From assembly GCA_963676635.1 (NCBI GenBank), contig OY781105.1, positions 1,922,001-1,986,000 on the forward strand: a stretch of 64,000 nt of DNA, in the 5' to 3' direction. The DNA comes from GCA-002708315 sp963676635 (GTDB taxonomy: Bacteria > Bacteroidota > Bacteroidia > Bacteroidales > F082). The translations under genes were made by a program, and so were the position numbers. Every line of letters begins with the position of its first letter. The first letter of the stretch is position 1. Under the pieces are notes generated by a model. It had not been told where the DNA came from, made no database searches, and was given only the letters and a program-made list of their open reading frames with translations. This document shows, piece by piece, positions 29,438-37,424 of this stretch.

Positions 29438-29468
29438 TTAGACAGCAAAGGTTAAAATTACCCCTACT
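29438..29468 (-). promoter_or_regulatory. Candidate ECF-sigma promoter of the anti-sigma gene
   Basis: On the minus strand: AGTAGGGG (29468-29461), a 15-base spacer, CTGTCTAA (29445-29438). It lies in the gap between the sigma gene and the fecR-like gene, 31 bases before the chosen ATG. It is the fourth copy of the bipartite element and ties the sigma locus to the giant adhesin genes. Its position also decides the start codon of the anti-sigma gene. Confidence 0.72.
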
Positions 29469-29562
29469 TCATTGATAACTTTTTATTTAACTTTTTTAAT
29501 ATCATTTCTTAATATAAATTTAATATTGCTGTATTACAACACTTTACACAGTTCAAACTTTG

Positions 29563-30111
29563 TTATTCAGGAGAATATTCTTTTAACACGACTCGTAAAT
29601 ATTTGAGTGCTTTTGTCATTTGAGCTTCAACTGTTTTAACAGAAATTGACAATTTCTCTGCAATTTTTGTATTTTTCATTCCTTCAAAGCGGCTAAGCTC
29701 AAAAATCTCTCTTCGTTTTTCAGGCAACTCCAGAATAGCAGATTTAATAATAATCTTAAGTTCATCTTCCTCCATTTTAATCTGTCCGGACTCAAAATTA
29801 TTATAAACCTGTTGTTTTTGATAAGCCTGATATTTTTCTTTCGTTTTCTTTTTACTAAGATGATTAAGCGCATAATTCTGTACAGCTCTGTAAAGGTAAG
29901 CATTAAGAGAAGTATTCACTTCCAGCTCATGATGTTTCTCCCAAAGCTTGGCAAACAAATCCTGAACAATTTCTTCCGAATCTTCTTCACTGTCAACATA
30001 GCGCATACAATAATAACAAAGCGGAGTATAGTACTCACGATAGATTTCCTCAAAAACAACACTATTGCCATCTCTGAGCCCGGATATAAGTCTGTCTTTG
30101 CTATCACTCAT
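29563..30111 (-). CDS. ECF RNA polymerase sigma factor
   Basis: A 182-residue ECF sigma-70 family protein of the type common in Bacteroidales. Region 2 covers about 15-80 (VFEEIYREYYTPLCYYCMRY, EEIVQDLFAKLWEKH, LYRAVQNYALNHL). Region 4 covers about 125-178 (AILELPEKRREIFELSRFEG and the helix-turn-helix NTKIAEKLSISVKTVEAQM). Length is normal. The ATG at 30111 gives the typical short N-terminus. The fecR-like gene follows 155 bases downstream on the same strand, the usual sigma/anti-sigma arrangement. Its own upstream region lacks the AGTAGGGG element and instead has a TAnnTTTG box, so the sigma factor appears constitutive and the inhibitor inducible. The inferred regulon is the four bipartite sites in this window. 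Confidence 0.93.
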   Translation of the reverse strand: MSDSKDRLISGLRDGNSVVFEEIYREYYTPLCYYCMRYVDSEEDSEEIVQDLFAKLWEKHHELEVNTSLNAYLYRAVQNYALNHLSKKKTKEKYQAYQKQQVYNNFESGQIKMEEDELKIIIKSAILELPEKRREIFELSRFEGMKNTKIAEKLSISVKTVEAQMTKALKYLRVVLKEYSPE

Positions 30112-30149
30112 ATATAATAAAGCAGATAAACCAACTTTGATTTAAGTCA

Positions 30150-30157
30150 CAAAAGTA
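30150..30157 (-). promoter_or_regulatory. Housekeeping -7 box of the ECF sigma gene
   Basis: On the minus strand this reads TACTTTTG, a full match to TAnnTTTG, 39 bases before the ATG at 30111. No exact -33 TTTG was found at 19-22 bases. Confidence 0.4.
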
Positions 30158-30316
30158 GTCAATAATTAGTACATCAATAATTGTTGCATAAATTTTTCAA
30201 TTTTGAAATATAAAATTTGAATTTAACATTAAATATTCTGTTTTAATCGGAGCATGAAAAGTGGTGAATAAGTAGTTAATGTAAGTCCACAATGTTATTC
30301 ATTTATCAATATTTCA

Positions 30317-30324
30317 TAGATTTG
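30317..30324 (+). promoter_or_regulatory. Housekeeping -7 box of the DMT transporter gene
   Basis: TAGATTTG matches TAnnTTTG and lies 24 bases before the TTG start at 30348. Confidence 0.4.
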
Positions 30325-30347
30325 CCGCAATTTTATTTCTGATAAGA

Positions 30348-31283
30348 TTGAAAAAAGAAGTACTTATATCGTGGTTGATACTAATAGCACTTTCTTTAGT
30401 TTGGGGAACATCGTTTATCCTTATTAAAAAATCACTTGGATACTTTGATTATCATGAAGTGGGTATTTTAAGGATTACAATCACTTTCTTATTCTTAACG
30501 CCATTTGCTATCGGTAAACTCAAGAAGGTTAGTTCGCGCGAACGCAACTATCTTATACTTTCCGGGCTAATAGGTAATTTTGGTCCCGCATTTCTGTTTG
30601 CAATAGCGCAAACAGGCATTAACAGCTCGCTTGCTGGCATTCTAAACTCCTTAACTCCTTTATTTACCTTATTACTGGGGTTATCATTTTTCCGTAGTAA
30701 AGGCACCTGGTATAACGTCACAGGGGTAATAACCGGACTAGCAGGAGCCATAGGGCTAATCTACGCAAGTAGCGGGAATATGGGATTTGTTTTTAATATT
30801 AAATATGCATCTTTTGTAATTCTTGCAACAATTTTCTATGCCTTCAATGTTAACTTCATCAAGGTTTACCTTAAAAATATAGATGCTGTAACTATTACAT
30901 CCCTTAGCTTCTTTTATGTAGGAGTACCATCCCTGCTGTATGTATTATTTTTCTCAGATATACCTTATAAAATAGTAAATGTACCCGGAACCATGTTTGG
31001 CTTAGGATATATGACCATACTTGCTGTTGTAGGAACGGGAATTGCAATGATGGCATTTAACAAACTGATAAAAATGTCGAGCGCAGTCTTTGCCTCTTCT
31101 GTTACCTATATGATACCGGTAGTGGCAATTATCTGGGGAATAATCGACGGAGAAATCTTCAAGGCCTCCTATATTATATGGTTTATTCTTATTTTATCAG
31201 GAGTAGTAATGGTTAACTCAGGAACTGTAAATACTTTGATTAACAATATCAAACAAAAAATATCAGGTCTTAAAAAAAATTAG
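30348..31283 (+). CDS. EamA/DMT-family transporter
   Basis: A 311-residue inner-membrane protein with about ten hydrophobic helices in two homologous EamA halves. The first half includes ALSLVWGTSFILIKKSL, where WGTSF is the usual helix 1 motif, and NSSLAGILNSLTPLFT. The second half starts around residue 155 and includes SSAVFASSVTYMIPVVAIIWG, the conserved end of EamA repeats. The start codon is TTG (KKEVLISW); no ATG fits as well. Members export amino acids or other small metabolites; the substrate cannot be told from sequence. The gene is divergent from the sigma gene, with 236 bases between them, and has no operon partner downstream because rplU has its own promoter. Confidence 0.88.
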   Translation: MKKEVLISWLILIALSLVWGTSFILIKKSLGYFDYHEVGILRITITFLFLTPFAIGKLKKVSSRERNYLILSGLIGNFGPAFLFAIAQTGINSSLAGILNSLTPLFTLLLGLSFFRSKGTWYNVTGVITGLAGAIGLIYASSGNMGFVFNIKYASFVILATIFYAFNVNFIKVYLKNIDAVTITSLSFFYVGVPSLLYVLFFSDIPYKIVNVPGTMFGLGYMTILAVVGTGIAMMAFNKLIKMSSAVFASSVTYMIPVVAIIWGIIDGEIFKASYIIWFILILSGVVMVNSGTVNTLINNIKQKISGLKKN

Positions 31284-31292
31284 CAACAATTG

Positions 31293-31322
31293 TTTGTTAA
31301 TTACAATTTTTTTGTAATTTTG
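31293..31322 (+). promoter_or_regulatory. Promoter of rplU-rpmA
   Basis: A -33 TTTG (31293-31296) and a -7 TAATTTTG (31315-31322) with 18 bases between them fit the Bacteroidota housekeeping promoter. The -7 box is 43 bases before the rplU ATG at 31365. It overlaps nothing coding. Confidence 0.6.
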
Positions 31323-31364
31323 CCCCTCCAAATTTTGGAGGAAACTAATTAAAGAATATTGAAC

Positions 31365-31676
31365 ATGTATGTAGTTGTTGATATAGCCGGCCAGCAGTTT
31401 AAAGTTGAACAAGGTCAGGAAGTGTTTGTTAACAGACTGGAAGGCAAAGAAGGAGATAAAGTAAAGTTTGACAAAGTTCTTCTTGTTGACAATGATGGTG
31501 AGGTAAAAGTTGGTACACCAACCGTTGAAGGTGCTGCTATCGATGCTCAAATCATTTCACATCTCAAAGGCGATAAAGTTATCGTATTCAAAAAGAAGAG
31601 AAGAAAAAGTTATCAGAAATCAAACGGCTTTCGTGCTCAGTTAAGTAAAGTTAAGATAGAAAAAATTACTGTTTAA
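31365..31676 (+). CDS. rplU: 50S ribosomal protein L21
   Basis: A 103-residue large-subunit ribosomal protein that binds 23S rRNA. The ATG at 31365 (MYVVVDIAGQQFKVEQGQ) is chosen over an in-frame TTG two codons upstream because L21 proteins begin this way. Family signatures include KVLLVDNDGEVKVGTP, the basic stretch KKKRRKSYQKSNGFRAQ and the terminal KVKIEKI. It is followed 35 bases later by rpmA, the standard pairing. Confidence 0.97.
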   Translation: MYVVVDIAGQQFKVEQGQEVFVNRLEGKEGDKVKFDKVLLVDNDGEVKVGTPTVEGAAIDAQIISHLKGDKVIVFKKKRRKSYQKSNGFRAQLSKVKIEKITV

Positions 31677-31711
31677 TCCGTCCTGTACTGCAGGCTTAAA
31701 ATACTAAAAAG

Positions 31712-31981
31712 ATGGCTCATAAAAAAGGAATGGGTAGTTCCAATAACGGACGCGAATCTCATAGCAAAAGGTTAGGTGTGAAAATATTTGGCGGACAGGG
31801 CGCTATTGCCGGTAATATACTAGTACGTCAAAGAGGTACAGTTCACCATCCGGGCCTTAATGTTGGAATGGGAAAAGATCATACTCTTTTTGCTCTTACC
31901 GATGGTATTGTAGAATTCAAAAAAGGTAAAAATAATAAATCAATTGTTAATATCTCTCCTGTAGAAACAGAGAGCAACTAA
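31712..31981 (+). CDS. rpmA: 50S ribosomal protein L27
   Basis: An 89-residue ribosomal protein whose N-terminus reaches the peptidyl-transferase centre. It begins MAHKKGMGSSNNGRESHSKR with no cleavable extension and contains the L27 signature GNILVRQRGTVHHPG and the GMGKDHTLFAL block. It is co-transcribed with rplU and is followed by a strong terminator. Confidence 0.97.
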   Translation: MAHKKGMGSSNNGRESHSKRLGVKIFGGQGAIAGNILVRQRGTVHHPGLNVGMGKDHTLFALTDGIVEFKKGKNNKSIVNISPVETESN

Positions 31982-32005
31982 CTCTGATTTAAAAAATATA
32001 ACACT

Positions 32006-32035
32006 AAGCCCGGCTGATTTCAGTCCGGGCTTTTT
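32006..32035 (+). terminator. Rho-independent terminator of rplU-rpmA
   Basis: Stem AAGCCCGG (32006-32013) pairs with CCGGGCTT (32025-32032), can be extended by CTGA/TCAG inside, and is followed by TTTTT. It lies 25 bases after the rpmA stop. Confidence 0.88.
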
Positions 32036-32052
32036 GTGTTGAGGATGCTATT

Positions 32053-32098
32053 AGTGTTCAATGCTTAAACTTTGAACATTGAACTTAACTTTGAACCC
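32053..32098. repeat. TTTGAAC/GTTCAA intergenic repeat
   Basis: A cluster of GTTCAA and TTGAAC words between rpmA and serS: GTTCAATG at 32056-32063 is complementary to CATTGAAC at 32077-32084, and two more TTTGAAC copies lie at 32071 and 32090. The same words make up the hairpin at 63728-63796, so this is a dispersed intergenic repeat type. Confidence 0.6.
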
Positions 32099-32107
32099 AA
32101 TAATCCG

Positions 32108-32115
32108 TACTTTTG
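32108..32115 (+). promoter_or_regulatory. Housekeeping -7 box of serS
   Basis: TACTTTTG matches TAnnTTTG and lies 17 bases before the serS ATG at 32132. A TTTG copy at 32090-32093 is only 14 bases upstream, shorter than usual. The box supports the downstream ATG over the open-frame start at 32072. Confidence 0.45.
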
Positions 32116-32131
32116 CAAAAAATATCAGAAT

Positions 32132-33403
32132 ATGCTACAGTTAAATTATATCAGAAACAACAGGGAAGAAACTATTAAACTTCTGGCAATAAAAAATTTT
32201 CAGGCTGAAGAGATTGTTGACAGTGTTATCAGTCTTGATGAAGAACGTCGCGAAACACAGAAGAAACTTGACGACACACTTGCCGAAGCCAACAAACTTG
32301 CCAAAACAATTGGGATGTATTTTAAAAACGGGGAGAAAGAGAAAGCAGAAGAAGCCAGACAACAATCTACCGGACTTAAAACACTTGCCAAAGAACTTGA
32401 GCAAAGACAGAATGATATTATTAACGAGCTAAACAATAAGCTTGTTGAGCTTCCAAACATACCTCACCCTTCGGTTCCTGCTGGTAAATCTGATGAAGAT
32501 AATGAGATTGTATTTGAAGAGGGTACAATACCCGCTCTAAATGACAATGCCAAACCCCACTGGGAACTCGCTTCTGAATATCAGATTATCGACTTTGACC
32601 TTGGCAGTAAAGTAACTGGTGCAGGATTCCCTTTCTATCGTGGTAAAGGAGCACGCCTTCAAAGAGCCCTTATCAACTTTTTCCTCGACGAAGCCCTCAA
32701 AGCAGGTTATCTGGAATATCAACCACCTTTGCTTATTAATGCAGACTCAGGATTTGGCACGGGACAGCTTCCTGATAAAGAAGGCCAGATGTACTATGCC
32801 AGTGAAGATGACCTGTATCTCATCCCTACTGCAGAAGTACCTATAACAAATATCTACAGGAATGTGATTCTCAAAGAAAAAGACTTCCCTGTTATGAATG
32901 TAGCTTATTCTAATTGCTTTCGCAGAGAGGCAGGATCATATGGCAAAGATGTTCGTGGACTTAACAGACTTCATCAGTTCGACAAAGTAGAGATTGTACA
33001 GATACAACATCCTGAGAAGTCATATGATACACTAGAAGAGATGAAGAACCATGTTAGCAACCTACTGCGTAAGCTGGAGCTTCCTTTCCGTATCTTACGA
33101 CTTTGTGGCGGCGATTTGAGTTTTACTTCTGCTCTTACATTCGACTTTGAAGTGTATTCAGCAGCACAGAAAAGATGGCTCGAGGTTAGCTCTGTGTCGA
33201 ACTTTGAAACTTTTCAGGCTAACAGGTTGAAACTTCGCTTTAAAGGAGAAGATGGCAAAACTCAACTGGCGCATACTCTTAATGGTAGCGCTCTTGCTCT
33301 TCCTCGTATTGTTGCTGCTCTTCTGGAGAATAACCAAACGGAAAACGGCATAAAAATACCTGAGGCACTACAAAGCTATGCAGGATTTGAATTCATTAAC
33401 TAA
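32132..33403 (+). CDS. serS: Seryl-tRNA synthetase
   Basis: A 423-residue cytoplasmic class II aminoacyl-tRNA synthetase that charges tRNA-Ser (and tRNA-Sec where present). The frame opens at 32072, but MLQLNYIRNNREETIKLL at 32132 matches the family N-terminus. The long antiparallel coiled coil that grips the tRNA extra arm covers about 25-105, rich in Glu and Lys. The catalytic core shows class II motif 2 (NCFRREAGSYGKDVRGLNR, with HQFDKVE) and motif 3 (LNGSALALPRIVAALLEN). PTAEVPITN and the TGQLP loop are also typical. Length is normal. It precedes a TPR gene by 8 bases and may be co-transcribed with it. Confidence 0.96.
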   Translation: MLQLNYIRNNREETIKLLAIKNFQAEEIVDSVISLDEERRETQKKLDDTLAEANKLAKTIGMYFKNGEKEKAEEARQQSTGLKTLAKELEQRQNDIINELNNKLVELPNIPHPSVPAGKSDEDNEIVFEEGTIPALNDNAKPHWELASEYQIIDFDLGSKVTGAGFPFYRGKGARLQRALINFFLDEALKAGYLEYQPPLLINADSGFGTGQLPDKEGQMYYASEDDLYLIPTAEVPITNIYRNVILKEKDFPVMNVAYSNCFRREAGSYGKDVRGLNRLHQFDKVEIVQIQHPEKSYDTLEEMKNHVSNLLRKLELPFRILRLCGGDLSFTSALTFDFEVYSAAQKRWLEVSSVSNFETFQANRLKLRFKGEDGKTQLAHTLNGSALALPRIVAALLENNQTENGIKIPEALQSYAGFEFIN

Positions 33404-33411
33404 TCAGGTAT

Positions 33412-35322
33412 TTGAACGCTTTAGTAAAATATTTTATAATTATTCCGGGCATTATTATGTTCACGGCAACGGGTATCTCACAAAATAACCCGCCTAACCC
33501 TAATAATGCTCAGCTTATCAATAGCAATAATCTTATTCAAAAAAAGAAAAAAGATTCGCGCGAGCAGCTGGCAATGGAATATTACAGAAAGCAGGATTAT
33601 AAAAAAGCTGCCGAGCTATTCGACCAGTTACATAACGAAAAAGGCAGTAACTACTATTACTCCTATTATTATATGTGCCTGATTAAATTACAGGAATACA
33701 AAAAAGCAGAGAAAATTGCCAAACAACAAAAACGCCGTTATGCAGGAAATTACAGAGCTGCTATTGATGAAGCTTATGCAATTGATTTGGGGGGTAACAA
33801 TAAGAAAGCGTTAAAGATACTTAATAATATTATTGATAACCTTCCGGGTGACAAGAACAAGATAATTATCGTGTCTTCGGCATTGCAGTCGAAAGGCTAT
33901 ACTGACCTTGCAGTGGAAGTACTAAAGAAAGCACAACTTAGTGCCACTAATAACTATTCCTATGCAATGGAAATAGCTAATGCCTACTTTTATTCAGGAA
34001 ATTATCAGGATATGTTCACCAGTTATCTTGATCATTTGCTTAATGTACCTACTGATATGCAAAGGGTAAAATCCCGGTTACAGTATGTTATGAGAATGGA
34101 TGTAAATTCCAATCTTAGTGATATGCTTAAAAAGGAATTACTTACCTACGCCCAGCAATACCCGGAAAACAAAACTATGGCCGAGATGCTTATGTGGTAT
34201 TCATTACAGACCAGGGATTTTACTATGGGTTACCGTCAGGCTGTTGCAATGGACAGAAGGTTTGGAAACAGCGACCTTATAATTCTGGAACTGGCAAAAA
34301 TTGCCATGGCCAACTACAATTATTCTGTCAGTAGTGAGGCATACAACTATTTGGCTGACAAAGGCAACAACACCCCATATTATCAGGAAGCTGTTACAGG
34401 ATCTTATGTCTCTGCTGTAAAGCTAATGGATGAAAATCCCGAAGCCACTATAAAGGATTACAAAAAAATTCAGGAAGATGGTATTGAAATCATTAATAAT
34501 ATCGGAGTAAATCAAATAACATCGGATGTAGTATTAAATGCAGCCCACATTTCTGCTGTAAAGCTAAACCAAAGCCATGAAGCAATGGCAATGCTTAACA
34601 CAGCTCTGGAGCAAATGCAAGGCTATACAGCATCCGGAAAATCACCCACAGCAAATAAGCAGGAAGCTCTGCTTAAGCTTGAGCTGGCCGATATTCTTCT
34701 AATTACAGGAAAGCTATGGGATGCATCACTCCTTTATTCACAGGTTGAGTCATCAATGAAGAACGAGCCTGTTGGCCATGAAGCCAAGCTGCGTAATGCC
34801 AAAATCTTCTATTATTCCGGCGAATTCGACTGGGCTAATACACGACTGGATGTTCTTAAATCATCAACCTCTAAACTCATATCAAACGACGCTATCGAGC
34901 TGTCTATGTTTATTAAGAATATGCAGGAAGAAGATACTCTTGGATTAAATCTCAGAGCCTTTGCAGGCGCTGACCTTTATGCTTATCAGGGTAAATATGA
35001 CTCAGCACTCAGACTTCTCGACCAGATTGAGAAAAACCCTTCAGGCTATTACAGCATGGAATTTGCGCTTTATAAAAAAGGAGATATTTACAATCTGATA
35101 CACGACTATGAAGCTGCCGATTCTATATATAATTCATTAATAATAAGCTATCCCGGCAGCATAAAAGCTGATAACGCACTCTTCAAACAAGCTGAATTAC
35201 AAAGAATACATTTTAATAATAATGATAAAGCCAAAGAACTGTATCTTATATTAATGAATGATTATCCAGACAGCATCTACGCTGGCAAGGCACGAAAAAA
35301 ATACAGAGAAATAACAGATTGA
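33412..35322 (+). CDS. Secreted or periplasmic TPR-repeat protein
   Basis: A 636-residue protein with a TTG start (NALVKYFIIIPGIIMFTATGISQ), which gives a signal peptide of about 24 residues. The rest is helical repeats of TPR type, for example AMEYYRKQDYKKAAELFDQL, ILNNIIDNLPGD and ALRLLDQIEKNPSGYYSMEF. The C-terminal part (about 540-630) resembles the paired TPRs of BamD/Tol-Pal-associated proteins, with YNSLIISYPGSIKADNALF and YLILMNDYPDSIYAGKARKK. It probably acts as a protein-binding scaffold in the periplasm. It lies 8 bases after serS. The exact function is unknown. Confidence 0.8.
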   Translation: MNALVKYFIIIPGIIMFTATGISQNNPPNPNNAQLINSNNLIQKKKKDSREQLAMEYYRKQDYKKAAELFDQLHNEKGSNYYYSYYYMCLIKLQEYKKAEKIAKQQKRRYAGNYRAAIDEAYAIDLGGNNKKALKILNNIIDNLPGDKNKIIIVSSALQSKGYTDLAVEVLKKAQLSATNNYSYAMEIANAYFYSGNYQDMFTSYLDHLLNVPTDMQRVKSRLQYVMRMDVNSNLSDMLKKELLTYAQQYPENKTMAEMLMWYSLQTRDFTMGYRQAVAMDRRFGNSDLIILELAKIAMANYNYSVSSEAYNYLADKGNNTPYYQEAVTGSYVSAVKLMDENPEATIKDYKKIQEDGIEIINNIGVNQITSDVVLNAAHISAVKLNQSHEAMAMLNTALEQMQGYTASGKSPTANKQEALLKLELADILLITGKLWDASLLYSQVESSMKNEPVGHEAKLRNAKIFYYSGEFDWANTRLDVLKSSTSKLISNDAIELSMFIKNMQEEDTLGLNLRAFAGADLYAYQGKYDSALRLLDQIEKNPSGYYSMEFALYKKGDIYNLIHDYEAADSIYNSLIISYPGSIKADNALFKQAELQRIHFNNNDKAKELYLILMNDYPDSIYAGKARKKYREITD

Positions 35323-35391
35323 AATAAAGTCTGGTTGTAAGTGCATAAAAAATTACTAACTTGCCACCTGTTGTAAATACAGTATCAATAA

Positions 35392-36159
35392 ATGGTAAAA
35401 CCAAAGAAACATCTCGGGCAGCACTTTCTTACTGATAAAAATATCGCCAATAAAATAGCAGGATGTCTTCCTGATATGCCCGTTGTGTGCGAACTGGGGC
35501 CTGGAACAGGCGTGTTAACACAGCCGCTTCTGCAAAGGAATGCTATTAACGAACTTAATCTTATTGAGATTGATGATGAATCTGTTGAATATCTTAATGA
35601 TAACTTCAGCGACAGCAGAATAAAAATATTTAATCATGATTTTCTTAAACTGGATATCAGTGCAGTCACCACTTCTGATTTTGCCCTTATCGGGAATTTC
35701 CCGTACAATATATCCAGCCAGATATTCTTTCGGGTTATTGAACTAAGGAATCAGATACCTGTTGTTGTTGGAATGATTCAGAAAGAAGTAGCTGAACGTA
35801 TTGCCTCTCCTCATGGTAATAAAACATATGGTATTCTGAGTGTATTACTCCAAACATGGTACGATATCGAATATTGCTTTACTGTCAATGAAAATGTTTT
35901 CAATCCTCCGCCAAAAGTTAAATCAGCTGTTATCCGCTTGACGCGAAACAACAAACAACAACTTGATTGTGATGAGAAGCTGTTTGTATCTACTGTAAAA
36001 GCTGCTTTTAATCACCGCAGAAAGACTTTGAAAAACTCGTTGCGACCACTGATTTCAGATATCAGTAAGGCTGACCATAAATACTTTAGCATGCGTGCCG
36101 AGCAATTATCACCGGAAAACTTCGTCGAACTTACAAATATTGTGAAATTATTAATGTAA
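35392..36159 (+). CDS. rsmA: 16S rRNA (adenine(1518)-N6/adenine(1519)-N6)-dimethyltransferase
   Basis: A 255-residue cytoplasmic methyltransferase that dimethylates two adjacent adenosines in the 3'-end loop of 16S rRNA, using S-adenosylmethionine, late in small-subunit assembly. The N-terminus KKHLGQHFLTDKNIANKI is characteristic. Motif I is CELGPGTGVLTQPL, the acidic motif II end is LIEIDDE, and the catalytic motif IV is NFPYNISSQI. The C-terminal part has FNPPPKVKSAVIRL and FNHRRKTLKNSL. Length is normal. The next gene starts 14 bases later. Confidence 0.96.
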   Translation: MVKPKKHLGQHFLTDKNIANKIAGCLPDMPVVCELGPGTGVLTQPLLQRNAINELNLIEIDDESVEYLNDNFSDSRIKIFNHDFLKLDISAVTTSDFALIGNFPYNISSQIFFRVIELRNQIPVVVGMIQKEVAERIASPHGNKTYGILSVLLQTWYDIEYCFTVNENVFNPPPKVKSAVIRLTRNNKQQLDCDEKLFVSTVKAAFNHRRKTLKNSLRPLISDISKADHKYFSMRAEQLSPENFVELTNIVKLLM

Positions 36160-36173
36160 TCACACACCTGCTA

Positions 36174-37343
36174 ATGAAAAAGTTAACTATTATTTTTGTT
36201 ATACTGATTACCGCTACTCTGGCAAGCGGGCAAGTAATTAAAGGTAGGCTTTATGATTACAACACCAATAAGCCTGTAGAAAATGCCCATATATTTTTAA
36301 TGCCTGACTCAACGACTGTCCATATGTCCAATAAAAAAGGATGGTTCAGAATATATAAATCATCCAAAGGGTACGATACTCTGGTTATTAAACAACCGGG
36401 GTATTATAAACAAATACATGTTGTTAATAAGGTAGGCAAAGGATTGCCGCAAAAGATTTTCCTATATCCTGAAAATATCAAACTGGACACATTATGTTAC
36501 TACCGCTTCGATAATAATGTTTACCTTGAGGGAAAAGTTTTTGATAAACAAAGAAGCAAAAAAATTCCGGGTATCTCAATTATTGCAGATAATAAAAAAC
36601 TTTCATATTCGAAACTTGACGGTGGTTATCTGGCAATAGTACCGGGCAGTGCAGATAGTATATCATTCCAGTCGGAAGAATTCAAAACCAAAAATGTTTA
36701 TATTGGAGACTACAAGAAAAAAGAATCTCTCGAAGTAAAACTTAATAGAAAGATTCCTGTAAAATGGGATACTGCATGGCGTAATTATCGCAACAGGATA
36801 GGAATAAACATCAATCAGCTGGCAAATGGAGCTTTTGGCATGTACTATCTGAGATTAATTAATCGCAAGCATGCGGTGGGAGTTGAGGGAGTAGGTATTT
36901 ATAATGGCTATCAGGTTAATTTGTACACAAAAGATTCAAGGTATAAGGGATACAAGATTTCAGCTATATACAGATACTATTTATCGAATAAAAGCAGAAA
37001 AGGAGTTTATGCACAGGGTAAATTTACTGTCAGCCAATTTGATTTCAATCCACTTGTATACTATTATCGTGCTGATTACAGAGACAACGTATCAACGAAA
37101 GAGTCAATAAATCCTATCGGTTTTGGAGCAGGGATTGGCTATTATTCTTTCTTACCACGAACAAACAGGATATCTATAAATCTGTACTTTGGCTTAAGAT
37201 ACCTTCCTATGGATGTTCCTACCAGTTATACTTTTGGGCCATCTTATTACGAATCTACTTATTACTTAAGCAATACCTGGTGGTATCTCTATGGTGCAGG
37301 TAGCTTTTTGGATTTTAAATTCAGTATTTGCGTCGCTTTGTAA
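36174..37343 (+). CDS. Carboxypeptidase-regulatory-like domain protein with putative beta-barrel
   Basis: A 389-residue exported protein. Signal peptide 1-19 (MKKLTIIFVILITATLASG). Two carboxypeptidase-regulatory-like domains follow at about 20-105 (IKGRLYDYNTNKPVENAHIFL) and about 120-190 (LEGKVFDKQRSKKIPGISI). Residues about 205-389 alternate aromatic and polar residues in strand-length blocks (for example AFGMYYLRLINRKHAVGVEG and GVYAQGKFTVSQFDF), suggesting a small outer-membrane barrel. No TonB box or plug is present. It follows rsmA closely and may share its transcript. The function is unknown; the architecture resembles small outer-membrane proteins common in this phylum. Confidence 0.65.
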   Translation: MKKLTIIFVILITATLASGQVIKGRLYDYNTNKPVENAHIFLMPDSTTVHMSNKKGWFRIYKSSKGYDTLVIKQPGYYKQIHVVNKVGKGLPQKIFLYPENIKLDTLCYYRFDNNVYLEGKVFDKQRSKKIPGISIIADNKKLSYSKLDGGYLAIVPGSADSISFQSEEFKTKNVYIGDYKKKESLEVKLNRKIPVKWDTAWRNYRNRIGININQLANGAFGMYYLRLINRKHAVGVEGVGIYNGYQVNLYTKDSRYKGYKISAIYRYYLSNKSRKGVYAQGKFTVSQFDFNPLVYYYRADYRDNVSTKESINPIGFGAGIGYYSFLPRTNRISINLYFGLRYLPMDVPTSYTFGPSYYESTYYLSNTWWYLYGAGSFLDFKFSICVAL

Positions 37344-37412
37344 TTTTCAACCAAACTCAATACTATAACGCAAAACTAACATCCCGTTAACCTCGTCGTA
37401 CTTCATTTTTTT

Positions 37413-37420
37413 TATTTTTG
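37413..37420 (+). promoter_or_regulatory. Possible -7 box of the VanZ-like gene
   Basis: TATTTTTG matches TAnnTTTG but lies only 4 bases before the ATG at 37425, so it would give an almost leaderless message. The T-rich context makes a chance match possible. Confidence 0.25.
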
Positions 37421-37424
37421 TTGC

